From contig JAETXT010000010.1 in assembly GCA_019188255.1 (NCBI GenBank), positions 2,666,001 through 2,730,000 on the forward strand: a DNA stretch of 64,000 nt, read 5' to 3'. This document shows, piece after piece, positions 34,140-44,110 of the stretch; position 1 is the stretch's first letter, and each line of letters begins with the position of its first letter. Source of the stretch: Verticillium longisporum. Taxonomy: Eukaryota > Ascomycota > Sordariomycetes > Glomerellales > Plectosphaerellaceae. Both the position numbers and the translations under genes were made by a program. The notes under the pieces were generated by a model that worked only from the letters and a program-made list of their open reading frames with translations, ran no database searches and was not told the origin of the DNA.

Positions 34140-35033
34140 TCACTTCCTCGAGCCATGCGCGAACCGGTTCATAATCAACCCGCCCACCATGCTCTTCAAC
34201 ATGCTCCCCTTGCTGAACCCGGAATCCTCCTCCTCCTTCCGCCCCCGGCGGTCATCATACCGATCGTCATACCGGTCCCGGCTCCGGCGATCCTCCCGCC
34301 CCCCGTCATCCCCGCCATTCTTGAAAGCAGCAATGGCCGCCGCGCCCGCAGCCGCCGTCGCGACCCTCGGCGCCTTCTCCACCCACCGCCCCTTCTGGCT
34401 CCTCATACGCCACGCCTCCGCCGCCCCCGCCGCCAGCGCCGGCCCAATGGCCGCCATCATCTTGTCCTTGCTGCCCGATGTCGACGACGACCGCGCCCGG
34501 CTGCTGCTGCCGCGGTCTCGGTCGCGGTCTCGGCCCCCATCGCGGCTGGGCTCGTCGCGCCCGCCGCCGCGCCGGTTCTCGCCCGAACGGGGCGGGTAGT
34601 ACCCGCGGCCCCGACCGGGCGGCTGCCGCTGCGTGTCGGACCGGCGCGGCGGCCGCCTCGACGACGACGAGGCGTAGCGGTCGTCGGGCGAGGAGGAGTC
34701 GGACGAGTAGTCGCTGTAGCTGTCGCGTCGCCTGCGCGTCGGGCGGCGGGTGGGCCCGTCGAGGGAGCGGGCGCGCGGCGGGGCCGCGGCCGGGCGGCGG
34801 GCGTCGCGGCGGCGAGACGGGGGTGGTGGCGGGGAGTCCTGGTAGGCGGGCGGCGAGGCGCGCCCTGTCGGGTCGTGGTCTGGGGCGACGTAGTCGTAGT
34901 CGTCCGAGTTGTAGGACGGCGGGGCGCGTGGGCGGGGGGCGGCGCGGCGCCGGGGGGGTTCGTAGTCGTCGTAGTCGTAGTCGTGGTCGTGGTCGTCGGG
35001 CGGGGAGCGGCGGCGGTGGCGGGCCGATGACAT
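34140..35033 (-). CDS. Low-complexity Arg/Asp/Tyr/Pro-rich protein, function unknown
   Basis: Intronless, 297 aa. Residues 1-190 are disordered: DYDYDDYEPPRRR, PPSYNSDDYDY and many Arg-Ser/Arg-Asp repeats. Residues about 193-245 form the only ordered-looking part, an Ala-rich, probably membrane-interacting helix pair (MMAAIGPALAAGAAEAWRMR, then APRVATAAAGAAAIAAFKNG). The C-terminus is charged and ends in a conserved-looking GSMLKSMVGGLIMNRFAHGS. Similar proteins in filamentous ascomycetes are annotated as DUF3824-like; I rank that as possible, not certain. Low-complexity GC-rich coding could mislead, but the length and strong C-terminus argue for a real gene. Confidence 0.7.
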   Translation of the reverse strand: MSSARHRRRSPPDDHDHDYDYDDYEPPRRRAAPRPRAPPSYNSDDYDYVAPDHDPTGRASPPAYQDSPPPPPSRRRDARRPAAAPPRARSLDGPTRRPTRRRRDSYSDYSSDSSSPDDRYASSSSRRPPRRSDTQRQPPGRGRGYYPPRSGENRRGGGRDEPSRDGGRDRDRDRGSSSRARSSSTSGSKDKMMAAIGPALAAGAAEAWRMRSQKGRWVEKAPRVATAAAGAAAIAAFKNGGDDGGREDRRSRDRYDDRYDDRRGRKEEEDSGFSKGSMLKSMVGGLIMNRFAHGSRK

Positions 35034-35916
35034 TTGGGGCGGCGGCGAGTCTGGCTTCGCTTCTTGGGGGGTTCGATAGATGGACGCTAGGTAGGCGGCT
35101 AAGGTGGACGGACTAGAATGGTTGGCTTGGTGGCTTTGCTTCTACGAGCAGACGTGTTCAAACTTCAAAGTGGTAGACGTCACGAATCGACGGGATCAGT
35201 TCTGGTGCGAAGGGATGGGTGATGGATCCGATCCGGGCCCCCATGACAGTCTTAAGAGACATCATGACCAGCAAGACAGCCCATTCGACGGGGGGATCTT
35301 GGCCCCTCTGGTGCCAGGGCAGATTCGAAAGACGGCTACGTTTCACTCGGCAACGAGTGATGTAAATGTGGAGAGGCTGAGCATTGCTCGGCGCCTTGTA
35401 CCGGCTGCCTCTTGGAAATGTAACCGACGTCACACCGGCGAGTGTGGTGCTCGGTGAGGCTCTACTTGGTGTCGGTGAAACGCTCACCGAACGGCAACAT
35501 CGACGCATCATGGACACGACCCCAATCGGTAGGTTGATCGGCGCGATTCAAATCTGCAGGCTAGCTTGATTCATGCCTCGTGAAATAGGATCATGTCGTT
35601 TGACGACCTAGGAGCATTTCCTCCTGGTGTTAGTGTGACAATAAACTACACACAATAGACTATAATCGCAACAGAACACTGAGTGTCATCACGGCGTCAT
35701 AGACAGGTCGATGAACGGAATCTGAGTCAACCAGCATCATCAGCGATGCACCACGGTGAGCGTTGGCTCACATGTGATAGTGAGTATATGAACAGCGATC
35801 GAACGTCTCCCAGACCGTCAAGATAGTCACCAACTCTCATCCTAATCAACACATCAGCTAGTGTTTAGTCAGTTAATCAATCAGGCAAACCAACAAACAC
35901 CCTTGCAACCCACATC
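35034..35916. other. Intergenic, divergent promoters
   Basis: 880 bp between divergent genes. No ORF is recognised; it should hold the promoters of both neighbours. The last 100 bp (CATCACCAACTC..ACACCC) is a typical CA-rich fungal 5' leader. Confidence 0.55.
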
Positions 35917-36266
35917 ATGTCTGACAGCTACAACAACGATGCCGGCGTCGACGTCAAGGACGACGAGTACGTCTCGCGCCAGGCCCGTGAGCCCATCTCT
36001 GTCCAGTCCGACGACGCCAAGATCGAGGACCCCATTGATGAGAACACTGCCGATTCGGATGCGCAACTTGGTATGTTGTCGCTCGCCGCGAAGTGACCAT
36101 GCGCTTGCTAACACGACCAGAACGCGACGACAAGGACGCCATCAACCCTGACAACATAATCGATGAGCGCACACGCTCGGCGAAGCCCGAAGGCTCCTAC
36201 CGTGAGCCTGGCGATGAGGAGGGTCTCCCTGGTCCTGAGGACGGCACCTCCCAGGGCCGTGCCTAG
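35917..36266 (+). CDS. Small acidic, disordered protein, function unknown
   Basis: Exons 35917-36070 and 36121-36266 around a 50-nt intron (GTATGT donor, GCTAAC branch point, CAG end) give 99 aa. The protein is strongly acidic and hydrophilic (MSDSYNNDAGVDVKDDEY, DDKDAINPDNIIDERTRS), with no membrane segment, cysteine or known motif. The intron consensus and clean junction support a real gene. Composition recalls small stress or conidiation-linked hydrophilins, but there is no diagnostic repeat. It ends 104 bp from the convergent permease gene. Confidence 0.78.
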
Positions 36267-36370
36267 AGCATCGACAGATAGCAGCGTAGCCATGCACTTG
36301 TAGAAATAATAACATGTTGAATTTGTATTAATGATAACCGTCAACCAGTCAATCATGCAGTGGACGACAA

Positions 36371-38095
36371 TTAATTGACCGGTCCGACCTGCCCTCGCGT
36401 GCTAACCTTCTTGTACCTGATGACCTCGTGGCCTTGCTCGTCGTACTGCCTTTCCGCCACAATCTTGTGTCCTCCGATGGATGGCCAAATCTTGGTCCAG
36501 CACAGCCACCAAAAGGCACCGAGCAGCAAAACGCCAACGCCCACGACGGGGAAAACATAGTACGGGTATCCATCCGGATCCGACGAGCCCGTCGGCGGGA
36601 TAAAGGGCACGATGCACAGGAACGCATTGGCCAGGAGATACAAGACCGAAATGGGCAAGTACGTGTGCCACGGCGACGACCAGTTCTCCCTCTCGGTCCA
36701 CTGCAGGTAGATGAGGCCGGCGCAGACAAACGCGAGGACCCAGGCGCCGGGGTAGGTGTACAGATCGACGATGAAGTTGTAGGCGGGGCCGGCCGGCGGC
36801 GCGAGGAGCACAATGATGGTGACGATCCAGTGCAGGAACAGGGCGGCGGCGGGCGCGTTGAAGGGCCGGTTCGAGGCCCAGAAGCGGCTGAAGGGGAGGA
36901 GACCCTCCTTGGCAAACTCCTGGTTGAGACGGGCGTGGGCAAAGCTGACAGCGAGGACGTTGCCAAGATTGGAGATGCAGACAAAAACCGGCAGAACGCG
37001 CGTGCCCGCGTTGTCACCAAACATGTTCCGAAAGTAAACGCCAGCCACAAGGGCTTCAGACGTCGCGAGTTGGCCCTTGGGAATGGCGGCAAAGTAAGCA
37101 ATGTTGGCGAGGACGTAGAGGATCGTCACGCCGACGACGGCGAGGGGCGCCGCAATAGAAAGCGTCCGCTTGGGGTCTTTCAGCTCGCCGACGACGTAGT
37201 TGGCGTTCTCCCATCCCTTGTAGCTGTACACTACACGTAGCAGTGCGGTCGCATAGCCGTAGGCACCGCCGTTGCCGTATCCATTTCCTTCTTCGATGCG
37301 GAACGCGTTGCTGAAGTTGTCGGGATCAGGGACGCGGCGGTGGCCGGCGAGAGCGGCAAAGCCCGAGAAGACAATGAACAGTAGGATGACGACTTTGAAG
37401 ACACCGAGGACGTTGATAAGGCGCAGTCCCCATTTGGGCGCGACGGCGTGAAGAAAGGTCGCAAAGGTGGCGCAGGCGACGGCGATGCCCCGAGCGGCCC
37501 AGCCATCAGGGCTTTCGCTACCGGAAGCGAAGAGGACGTATCGACCGAAAGCGAGGGAGTTTCCAGAGGAGAAGCCAAGCAGGATCATCTGCGAGGCGAG
37601 AACACACGTCGCAAGGTATTTGGGGTGACCTGGTGAGTGTAAGAGACCAAGTTTTGCTTCCGCGACGGGGGGTAGGCAGAGTCACTGACGGTACACCCGC
37701 TCGAGATAGTTTTTTTCGCCTCCAGATCGGGGGATCGCGAGACCGAATTCGAGGAACACACTAATACCACACATTGTGAGGATTCCGCCAATGACCCAGA
37801 GCATGAGACTGATGCCAACAGAGCCGGTCGCCGCGAAGACGCCAGAGGGTGTTGAAAATACTTGGGACTGGTAAGCTCGAGAGCATGGAGCGACGTGCCG
37901 ATCGAACAACATACTGCCGGTACCGATCATCTTGTTCAAGATGAGAAAGACAGCGCCTGTGATACCAATCTTGCGATCCTCAGTGTAGGCATAGACTTCA
38001 CGGTGTCTGGTGCTGCCATCGCTTTCGTCCGAGTTGTAAGCAGGCGGACCAGGCTCCAGCCCCGACGGCTCGGGGGTGATTTTCTTGTCGGCCAT
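36371..38095 (-). CDS. Amino acid permease, Mup1/LAT type
   Basis: Polytopic APC-superfamily permease, nearest to the high-affinity methionine permease (Mup1) group. Minus-strand exons 38095-37915, 37860-37690 and 37629-36371 give 536 aa and about 12 membrane segments. The first junction reads KMIGTG-IFSTPSG, the hallmark helix-1 motif, and uses an AAG acceptor; the second reads ERVYR-HPKYLATCV. Later landmarks are MILLGFSSGNSLAFGRY, YSYKGWENANYVVGELKDPKRT and SFAHARLNQEFAKEGLLPF. N- and C-termini are cytosolic and hydrophilic, with an EPSGLEPGPPAYNSDES segment that could be regulatory (PPAY is a WW-ligand-like motif). Located in the plasma membrane; the exact substrate is inferred only. Confidence 0.92.
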
Positions 38096-39275
38096 GGCTG
38101 ATCGGGGTTGTCGACTCGACGGGGAAGGGACACGATGGTGGTTGTAGGTGACGCGGAGAGAGGGGAACCTAAGCGCAGAATTACCTCGTAAGACCCGTGT
38201 GGGCAGAGGCGGCAGCTACTTGAGCTGTGCGAATAACGATGCTCGCAAGAAATATGAGCAGATCTGGACATTTTCCGACCAGGCGACGGCGCAACGGTCA
38301 TCATATATACTCGGACACGAATGAGAGCTTCTCGGCACGCCATCCTTGTGCCACGTTGCGCAAGATTCAGTATTGGGGGCTCGCCGTCCTCAGGGTTCGA
38401 GAAAACAGCCAACAGCCACCCGCTATGCAGCAGGAGAACTTGCGCGGAAGCAGTCAGCAGCCAGCAGCCCGTGAAGGAAGAAGCGTGAGTGGTGAGCAGT
38501 CGTTGCTCCAGCCCAAGTTGGGGCGCGAGACCAGGATCAAGGTGGTGTTTCTGATGTCATCCCTGCTCGACGCGGGAAGAGTCATGCGTCGAAGGATCAG
38601 CCGGGCCTATCAAGGAGCTTCCATAAAGGGCAGGTCAACACAGTTTGAATGCTGCACGCGCATTTTTTCTTCGCGGGGGCCCAGGCAGACTTCGACATTG
38701 CTGTTGTTGATGGGCTGTGTTTGGCAGCAAGAATGGGTGGAATTAGGCGGGCGTCAATCAGTCGAGGCACGTAGGTTCGGGAGGAGGACCCGCCAAGCCG
38801 CTAGCCTGAACCCTGGCCAGTGATGTGCACGATGAAAGATTAGCGCCCTCGCCGCTTTATAGAGGATCATGCCTTGTCAGAGCTCAGCCACACAGGCCAT
38901 ACAGGCTACTTGACTCGATTTTGCCATGGAATTTCATGGCTAGTGTCACGGATACCACGTCTTTTTGCACCGATGCCCTTCAACGGCAAACTCAAAGGCA
39001 GCGGGGGTATCCTTCTCCAGGCCAAGATGAAAAAAAGTGAAACCAGACAAAACAATCATGCGGTAGAACAACTAGCTATGGCCATCAAGAACATGGCCAA
39101 GGGTCTTGGTGGGCTGTTTGGGAGTTAGTATAGGCTGTGTTTGGGAGCATGAGCGTTGGATTCCCCTTGTTATGCATAGTAGAGGGATTTTCCTCGATCA
39201 GATCAGTGACGCCTCTGGAGGATCAGGACTTTCAATGCTTGCCTGTCTTAAGCTGCAGCACACTACTTCTCAAAC
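38096..39275. other. Intergenic, no gene recognised
   Basis: About 1.2 kb from the permease promoter to the 5S rRNA gene. A 198-codon open frame on the plus strand lacks an ATG at its start and any motif. Confidence 0.5.
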
Positions 39276-39394
39276 ACATACGACCATACCTACTGGAGAA
39301 CTCGGGATCCCGTCCGCTCTCCCATAGATAAGCCAGTAAGGGTCGGACTAGTAGTTGGGTGGGTGACCACCAGCGAATCCCTGATGTTGTATGT
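39276..39394 (+). rRNA. 5S ribosomal RNA
   Basis: 119 nt, starting ACATACGACCATACC and ending TTGTATGT, so that ACATAC and GTATGT close helix I. Internal landmarks match fungal 5S: GATCCCGTCCGCTCTCCCAT, TAAGCCAGT, the box C-like TAGTAGTTGGGTGGGTGAC and CCAGCGAATCCCTGATG. A T run (TTTTTGTTTT) right after it serves as pol III terminator. A single copy far from any rDNA unit is the usual dispersed arrangement of filamentous ascomycetes. Confidence 0.96.
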
Positions 39395-40104
39395 TTTTGT
39401 TTTGCACCATTGATCGTTTGTTCATGTCCCATTTTCAAGTATGTGGCTATCAAAGTGCCAATGAACGAACAAGTCAGTTCAAGTTAATCATCTCAGTACT
39501 CCCTCTCCACTCTGTGGATAGCTGCGATCCATTCTCGGTTTCGGGACGGACCGTCCTTGAGGTCTCTAAGTGATGGAGTCGTGAGTTGTGAAGTGAATGA
39601 AGGCAACGACCTGAAAATTGTTGTGCAGCTGAGCCACATGCATCGAGTGCCCTACCATCAGCACTAAAGCAGCAAGGCCTGTTCCTGCCACCTCCCGTAT
39701 CCGTCGTTCTTGGTGTCCATCTCGGTCGATTGCGTGCTCACATCCCGGCGATCGACCCCGTTGCCATTGGATTGTTGCTGCGGGGTGCCCACCAGGGTCA
39801 GATTGTGGCGCGCACATCGATGGTCAGCTACGGATCGAGTAGGCGGTCGCTGCCGGCACTGGAAGCTTAATGTCTGATGCCAACACGGCTGCGGCGTATT
39901 TGCTGCCCGGGGTAGGTGCGCTAAGCATAACAACGGTGGATCCTTCCACACAAGAAACAGGAGCAAGCAAGAGCAAGCAAGAGGCAAGAGCAAGCAAGAG
40001 GCAAGAGCGAGCAAGAGGCAAGAGCAAGCATCTCCATCAGCCTCAATCCCAACACTTGCTTGCCTCTCCCAACCATTCTTCGACTGTCTCCGGAAATCTT
40101 CATC
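39395..40104. repeat. Intergenic with a GCAAGAG-type short tandem repeat
   Basis: No gene is recognised. At about 39961-40030 the top strand is built from alternating GAGCAAGCAA and GAGGCAAGAG units, five or more irregular copies, just downstream of the DUF2235 gene. Confidence 0.7.
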
Positions 40105-42139
40105 TCATGACTCCCCCGTATCGCTCTTCTTCTTTCTCACCCAAATCTCCTCCACCGGGTCCCCTTTGCCCTTGACACAGATCCATTCGCCAATCCCATG
40201 CTTCTCGGACGCTGTCCTGACGCCACGACCACCCCCACCAATAATGAGGTTGCCTGGTCGATACGTGGGATCCATCTCGAGCCTCCGAATCACGCTTCCG
40301 TGCACGCGTACATTCTCTGGGATGTCGCGCACCTCTCCGCGGGGCAGCGGCCATCGGATCGGCTTCCATGACCCGTCAGGCCGCAGGTCAAGTCGTCGGA
40401 AGGGCATCCATTCCATGAAGCGCCAACCACAGACTGAAAGGCGCGGCACGCCCCGCCCGAACCGCAGCGAGTCGTGAAGGTCGGACAAGTGGGCATCTCG
40501 AAGCATCTCCTCAAACTTGAACCTCGCATCGCCCGGTTGAGCTGGCTTGTCCTGCACATCTTGCTCGAGAACGTCCGGCGAAGAAACACCCGGAGACGGC
40601 GCATCGATGTGGATCTCGGGAATGTCCATGTGCGCCGCCTCGCACTCTTCCTCATGATCATCTGCACACTCGATGCATCCGATCTCTTCAAGCTGCCGTA
40701 CATCCAGGCTCAACCCAGCCCGCATCGCCTCCCTGACCATCCACACGAGGGGCACATGACTGGAGCTCTTCTGGCCCGGTATGACATCCCAACCACCGCC
40801 AATGTCAGCGTGTCCGCCCGCAAACCAGACTTCATCAATATCTTGCTCATCATCGTCCGAATCGTAACCAGCGTCGGGCACGGGCGCCCGGGAGGCCAAT
40901 GATGTATTGTCGCTCATGCCTCGGCTTGTAGCGCGCGACCTCGACCTGGAGCGGTTCCGGTACCGCACCGGATGATCCGCGTCATCGGGCAGGAGCTCGT
41001 TTGGCGCACCTCGGCCTCGACCAGCGCTGCCTGGGATATCATTGGGATCGAGCGCCACGCGCTTTCCCGGCCGGTATTTCTCCTGGAATCCGTGCAGCTT
41101 GTCGTTCAGCGGGTTCTTCTCCATCAGTGAGTGGCCCAAGGCGTCCTTTTTCGACTTTTTGCATTTCTTCTTCTCTTGGTAGATGAGGTCCTGTCTGAAC
41201 TTGGCGCGTCGCTCGTCGATGCTGACAGCGTGTCGGATGACCTTGGCTGAGCTCCGGGCTGTGTACGGAAACTTGTCGCGCTGCATCCACGCCGTCTCGA
41301 AACGCGGCACGCTGTTGACGCAATCAAAGAGCCCAAGGAACCGAATCCGCCGAATTGGCCGCGAAAATGTTTCTCGGAACCCCTTCAGAAACTTGTACAT
41401 CTTTTCCTTGTCCTCTTTGCCTTCCGGCGTCGAGTTGGCCCGTCGACATTGCCACTGTGAAAAGGCGTTCCACGCAAAGATAACCATCTCCTCATTGCCG
41501 TGCGCAAGGAGGCCGACGTAGTCGAGCATTTCTGCCAGGAACCTTGCTACATACGCCCCACGCGAGAAACCGAACATGTAAATCTCGTCCCCGGGCGAAT
41601 AGTAACGCATGAGGAATCGGTAGCCACCAACCACGTGCTGGTCGAAGGACGACCCAATGGCCGAGTCCTTGGCCATCTGGTACCAAGAGCTAGCCCTCGA
41701 CCGAAGGCCTGTGTGGGAGATGTTCTCTGAGACCACATAGGTTCCAATGCCAGCTGGAACTCATGTCAGCAACAGGGCTTGAAAATCCGCGACGGAGTAT
41801 TTCGTCACAACCACAACACCGCTTCCCCCGTACGTCAACTTACGTTGGTAATATTGGTCTGCATTCGCATTAGCCATCGTGGTCAGACACACGGATAACG
41901 GGGCCATGAAGCTTACACTGGTCATCCGATGAACTGTCGAGCATCCGGAAGATTTTCAAAATGTTGCTGTCGCTTTCATCGCCGTGGAACTTGTTGCCCG
42001 TCCCGTCGAAGCACAAGACCAGTTTCCTGGTCCTGTGCCAATTGTCGGCATTCTGACTGGCGTTGGTGGGATTCATCGGATCCATGGCCACGTTTGAGCT
42101 CTTGGCTTGCGTACCAGCTTGGCCCAGAATGTGCGCCAT
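40105..42139 (-). CDS. DUF2235 alpha/beta-hydrolase family protein
   Basis: Minus-strand exons 42139-41917, 41858-41844 and 41753-40105 give 628 aa. The middle exon is only 15 nt; it is needed to read DDQYQYYQPGIGTYV in frame. The DUF2235 domain (PF09994) starts at RKLVLCFDGTGNKF, and the hydrolase elbow is GFSRG (MFGFSRGAYVARFLAEM). FLGLFDCVNSVPR and VWFAGGHADIGGGW are further landmarks and give the Asp and His of a likely triad. A disordered insert (KKCKKSKKDALG to SDDDEQDIDE) splits the domain. Bacterial relatives include T6SS phospholipase effectors; the fungal role is unknown. ATG 42352 is an in-frame alternative start that would add 71 unconserved residues. Confidence 0.88.
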
Positions 42140-44110
42140 GCTCAGAGATGGATTGTAGGAGGACTGACGCTTAACAACTTTCGCAGCGAGCAGACTTATC
42201 TGCCGAAAGCTATCTCCCTCGCTTCCGCAGGTAGCGCCAGCTCTCAGTCGGCACGGCGGGCTTCCGCTCTTTGATATACCAGGGTTGTCGACCAGGACGC
42301 ATGCTCCCCCAGAGACCAGGCCGCGGACGACGGGCTCGTGTACCAGGGACATCTGACCCCACTGCTGACATTTCGATACACCGGAACTGATCTGCGCGTG
42401 TGGCTGGCTGAGCTAGACACGATCTCGGCCCTCCCATGGACAGCACCGAGCCTTCACATCATTGGCAGGGACACCTTTCGTCAAGCATCACAGACATTTG
42501 ACGTCGCCCTATTGCGCGGTATTCCAGTGCCCACCCCTTGTACCAGACGGGCGCGAGGCGTTTTCCGTTGACTTTGGGAATGCAGCAACGGCGCGTGTGC
42601 TACAACGTGCGAGAAAGGTGCTATGCCACGAGAGCCAGTCGCGTGAGACAATACCCATCAGCAACATGGACCCAACTCGCATTGATTGCCTGAAATTCGA
42701 CTGACGACTCCAAATATGAACCCTGACAGGGCAAGCGGCACTCCTCTGGAGCACATCGTCCGTGCGTGATCGATGCTTGCCGGCGGGCCCCTACAGGGGA
42801 AAAGCAATAAGGTCTCACATGTCCCAGTCCCCGTCACGTTAGTCTCAATAGACATTGCCCTTGGGTTTCACAGTGCTTTTACTGGCTCAACGTGGCAGAC
42901 GGATGCGTCGACGAGCAGCATATCGAGCGAAAGCAGAAGCATGCATGGCCCGTCGCCCTGTCGCTGAGGAAGCTCCGACGAGCACAGCGTCTGCACATCA
43001 CATTTGCACTTCACATCCCCAAAAGCTTGTGATCACGTTGGTCCACCAGTTTTGTCATGACGCATCTCACGTTTGTCGGGCTTCGAGAAGTCGTCGGGCC
43101 CCATTGTCAACTTGGTTCTTGCATAACATAAGCGGTACTGTTCGGGTGTAGGCTCGAGATACAGACCCCACGACGCTCAATGTGTGGCTAACGTCACCAG
43201 ATTTGCGGGCTTGCAGAAGCATCTCCTAGCCGTCCAGATGCGAACGTCCCGATCTACCAAGATCACCAAGGATCGCCCGGATCAGAGGAGCATCCCAGCA
43301 CTCCAAAGCTAGCCTAGGCACACTGATCAAGCATCATTTTCCAGTCATTTACGTGCCACGCAAGCCACCATCACACGTAGCTGGTCGAAATGAGTAACTG
43401 CCGCTCCAGAGCTGAAGCATAGCTGCATGGATAGTTGAGGCGGGCCGCGCCGGAGCTCCAATAGCGTCTCCGTCTAGACTCGTCGACGACAGCCAATCGA
43501 GACAGGCGCGAGGAAGATCTGTGTCTTCGGCTATGTGCCAAGCGGCCAGCCGTTAGTTCAGAGGTCAAGCGCAAATTGCGCAACCCGGGTAGCACCCTTC
43601 ACGTAGACAAGGTGTTTTACAAAGACGGCATTTTCTACTGGTCAAACAATCGGTCTAGTGTGTACCTCAAGGGTGGGATGGAGCAAAAAGCATGGGGGAC
43701 TCTGAATGTCTCAGTCAGCTCGGCGAGTCGCTCCCTTCTCCCAGGTTGAGGGGTTCCAAGTACTGTGTACACAGCAGGTAGAGTGGTTCTCGAGATCATG
43801 TCTTGTGCATGGGCACCGATTATATTGGTATATATGGCCGGGCATAGGTGGCCGTGGTCGCTTGGGACCTTCGTCCCTTGTCCTCAGAGCCTGAAGCGTA
43901 CCGACATCGGGTTCCGTACTTGGGAAGTTATTACACCTCCTTTCATTGCAAGCAAACACCTGTCATAATCAGCAAGGGCCTCCCAGTCCGTGGACTTGAA
44001 AGTAAACGAAAGTAAACAACGCTGTTGAATACGGCCAAGGTATGTCATTGCGTAACTGAAATGCCCTCAAACCTAATAAATGGATAGCCTCTTCCGCGCA
44101 CGGTTTCGCC
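42140..44110. other. Intergenic, no gene recognised
   Basis: About 2 kb between divergent genes. Open frames are all under 100 codons and without motifs. It should contain the promoters of the DUF2235 and Ppo genes. Confidence 0.5.

Noticed and set aside
38227..38823. 198-codon open frame on the plus strand upstream of the permease
   Set aside because: It does not begin with ATG, has no domain and lies over the permease promoter.
39961..40030. Possible CRISPR-like array from repeated GCAAGAG units
   Set aside because: Units are short, irregular and without unique spacers; the genome is eukaryotic. A simple tandem repeat.
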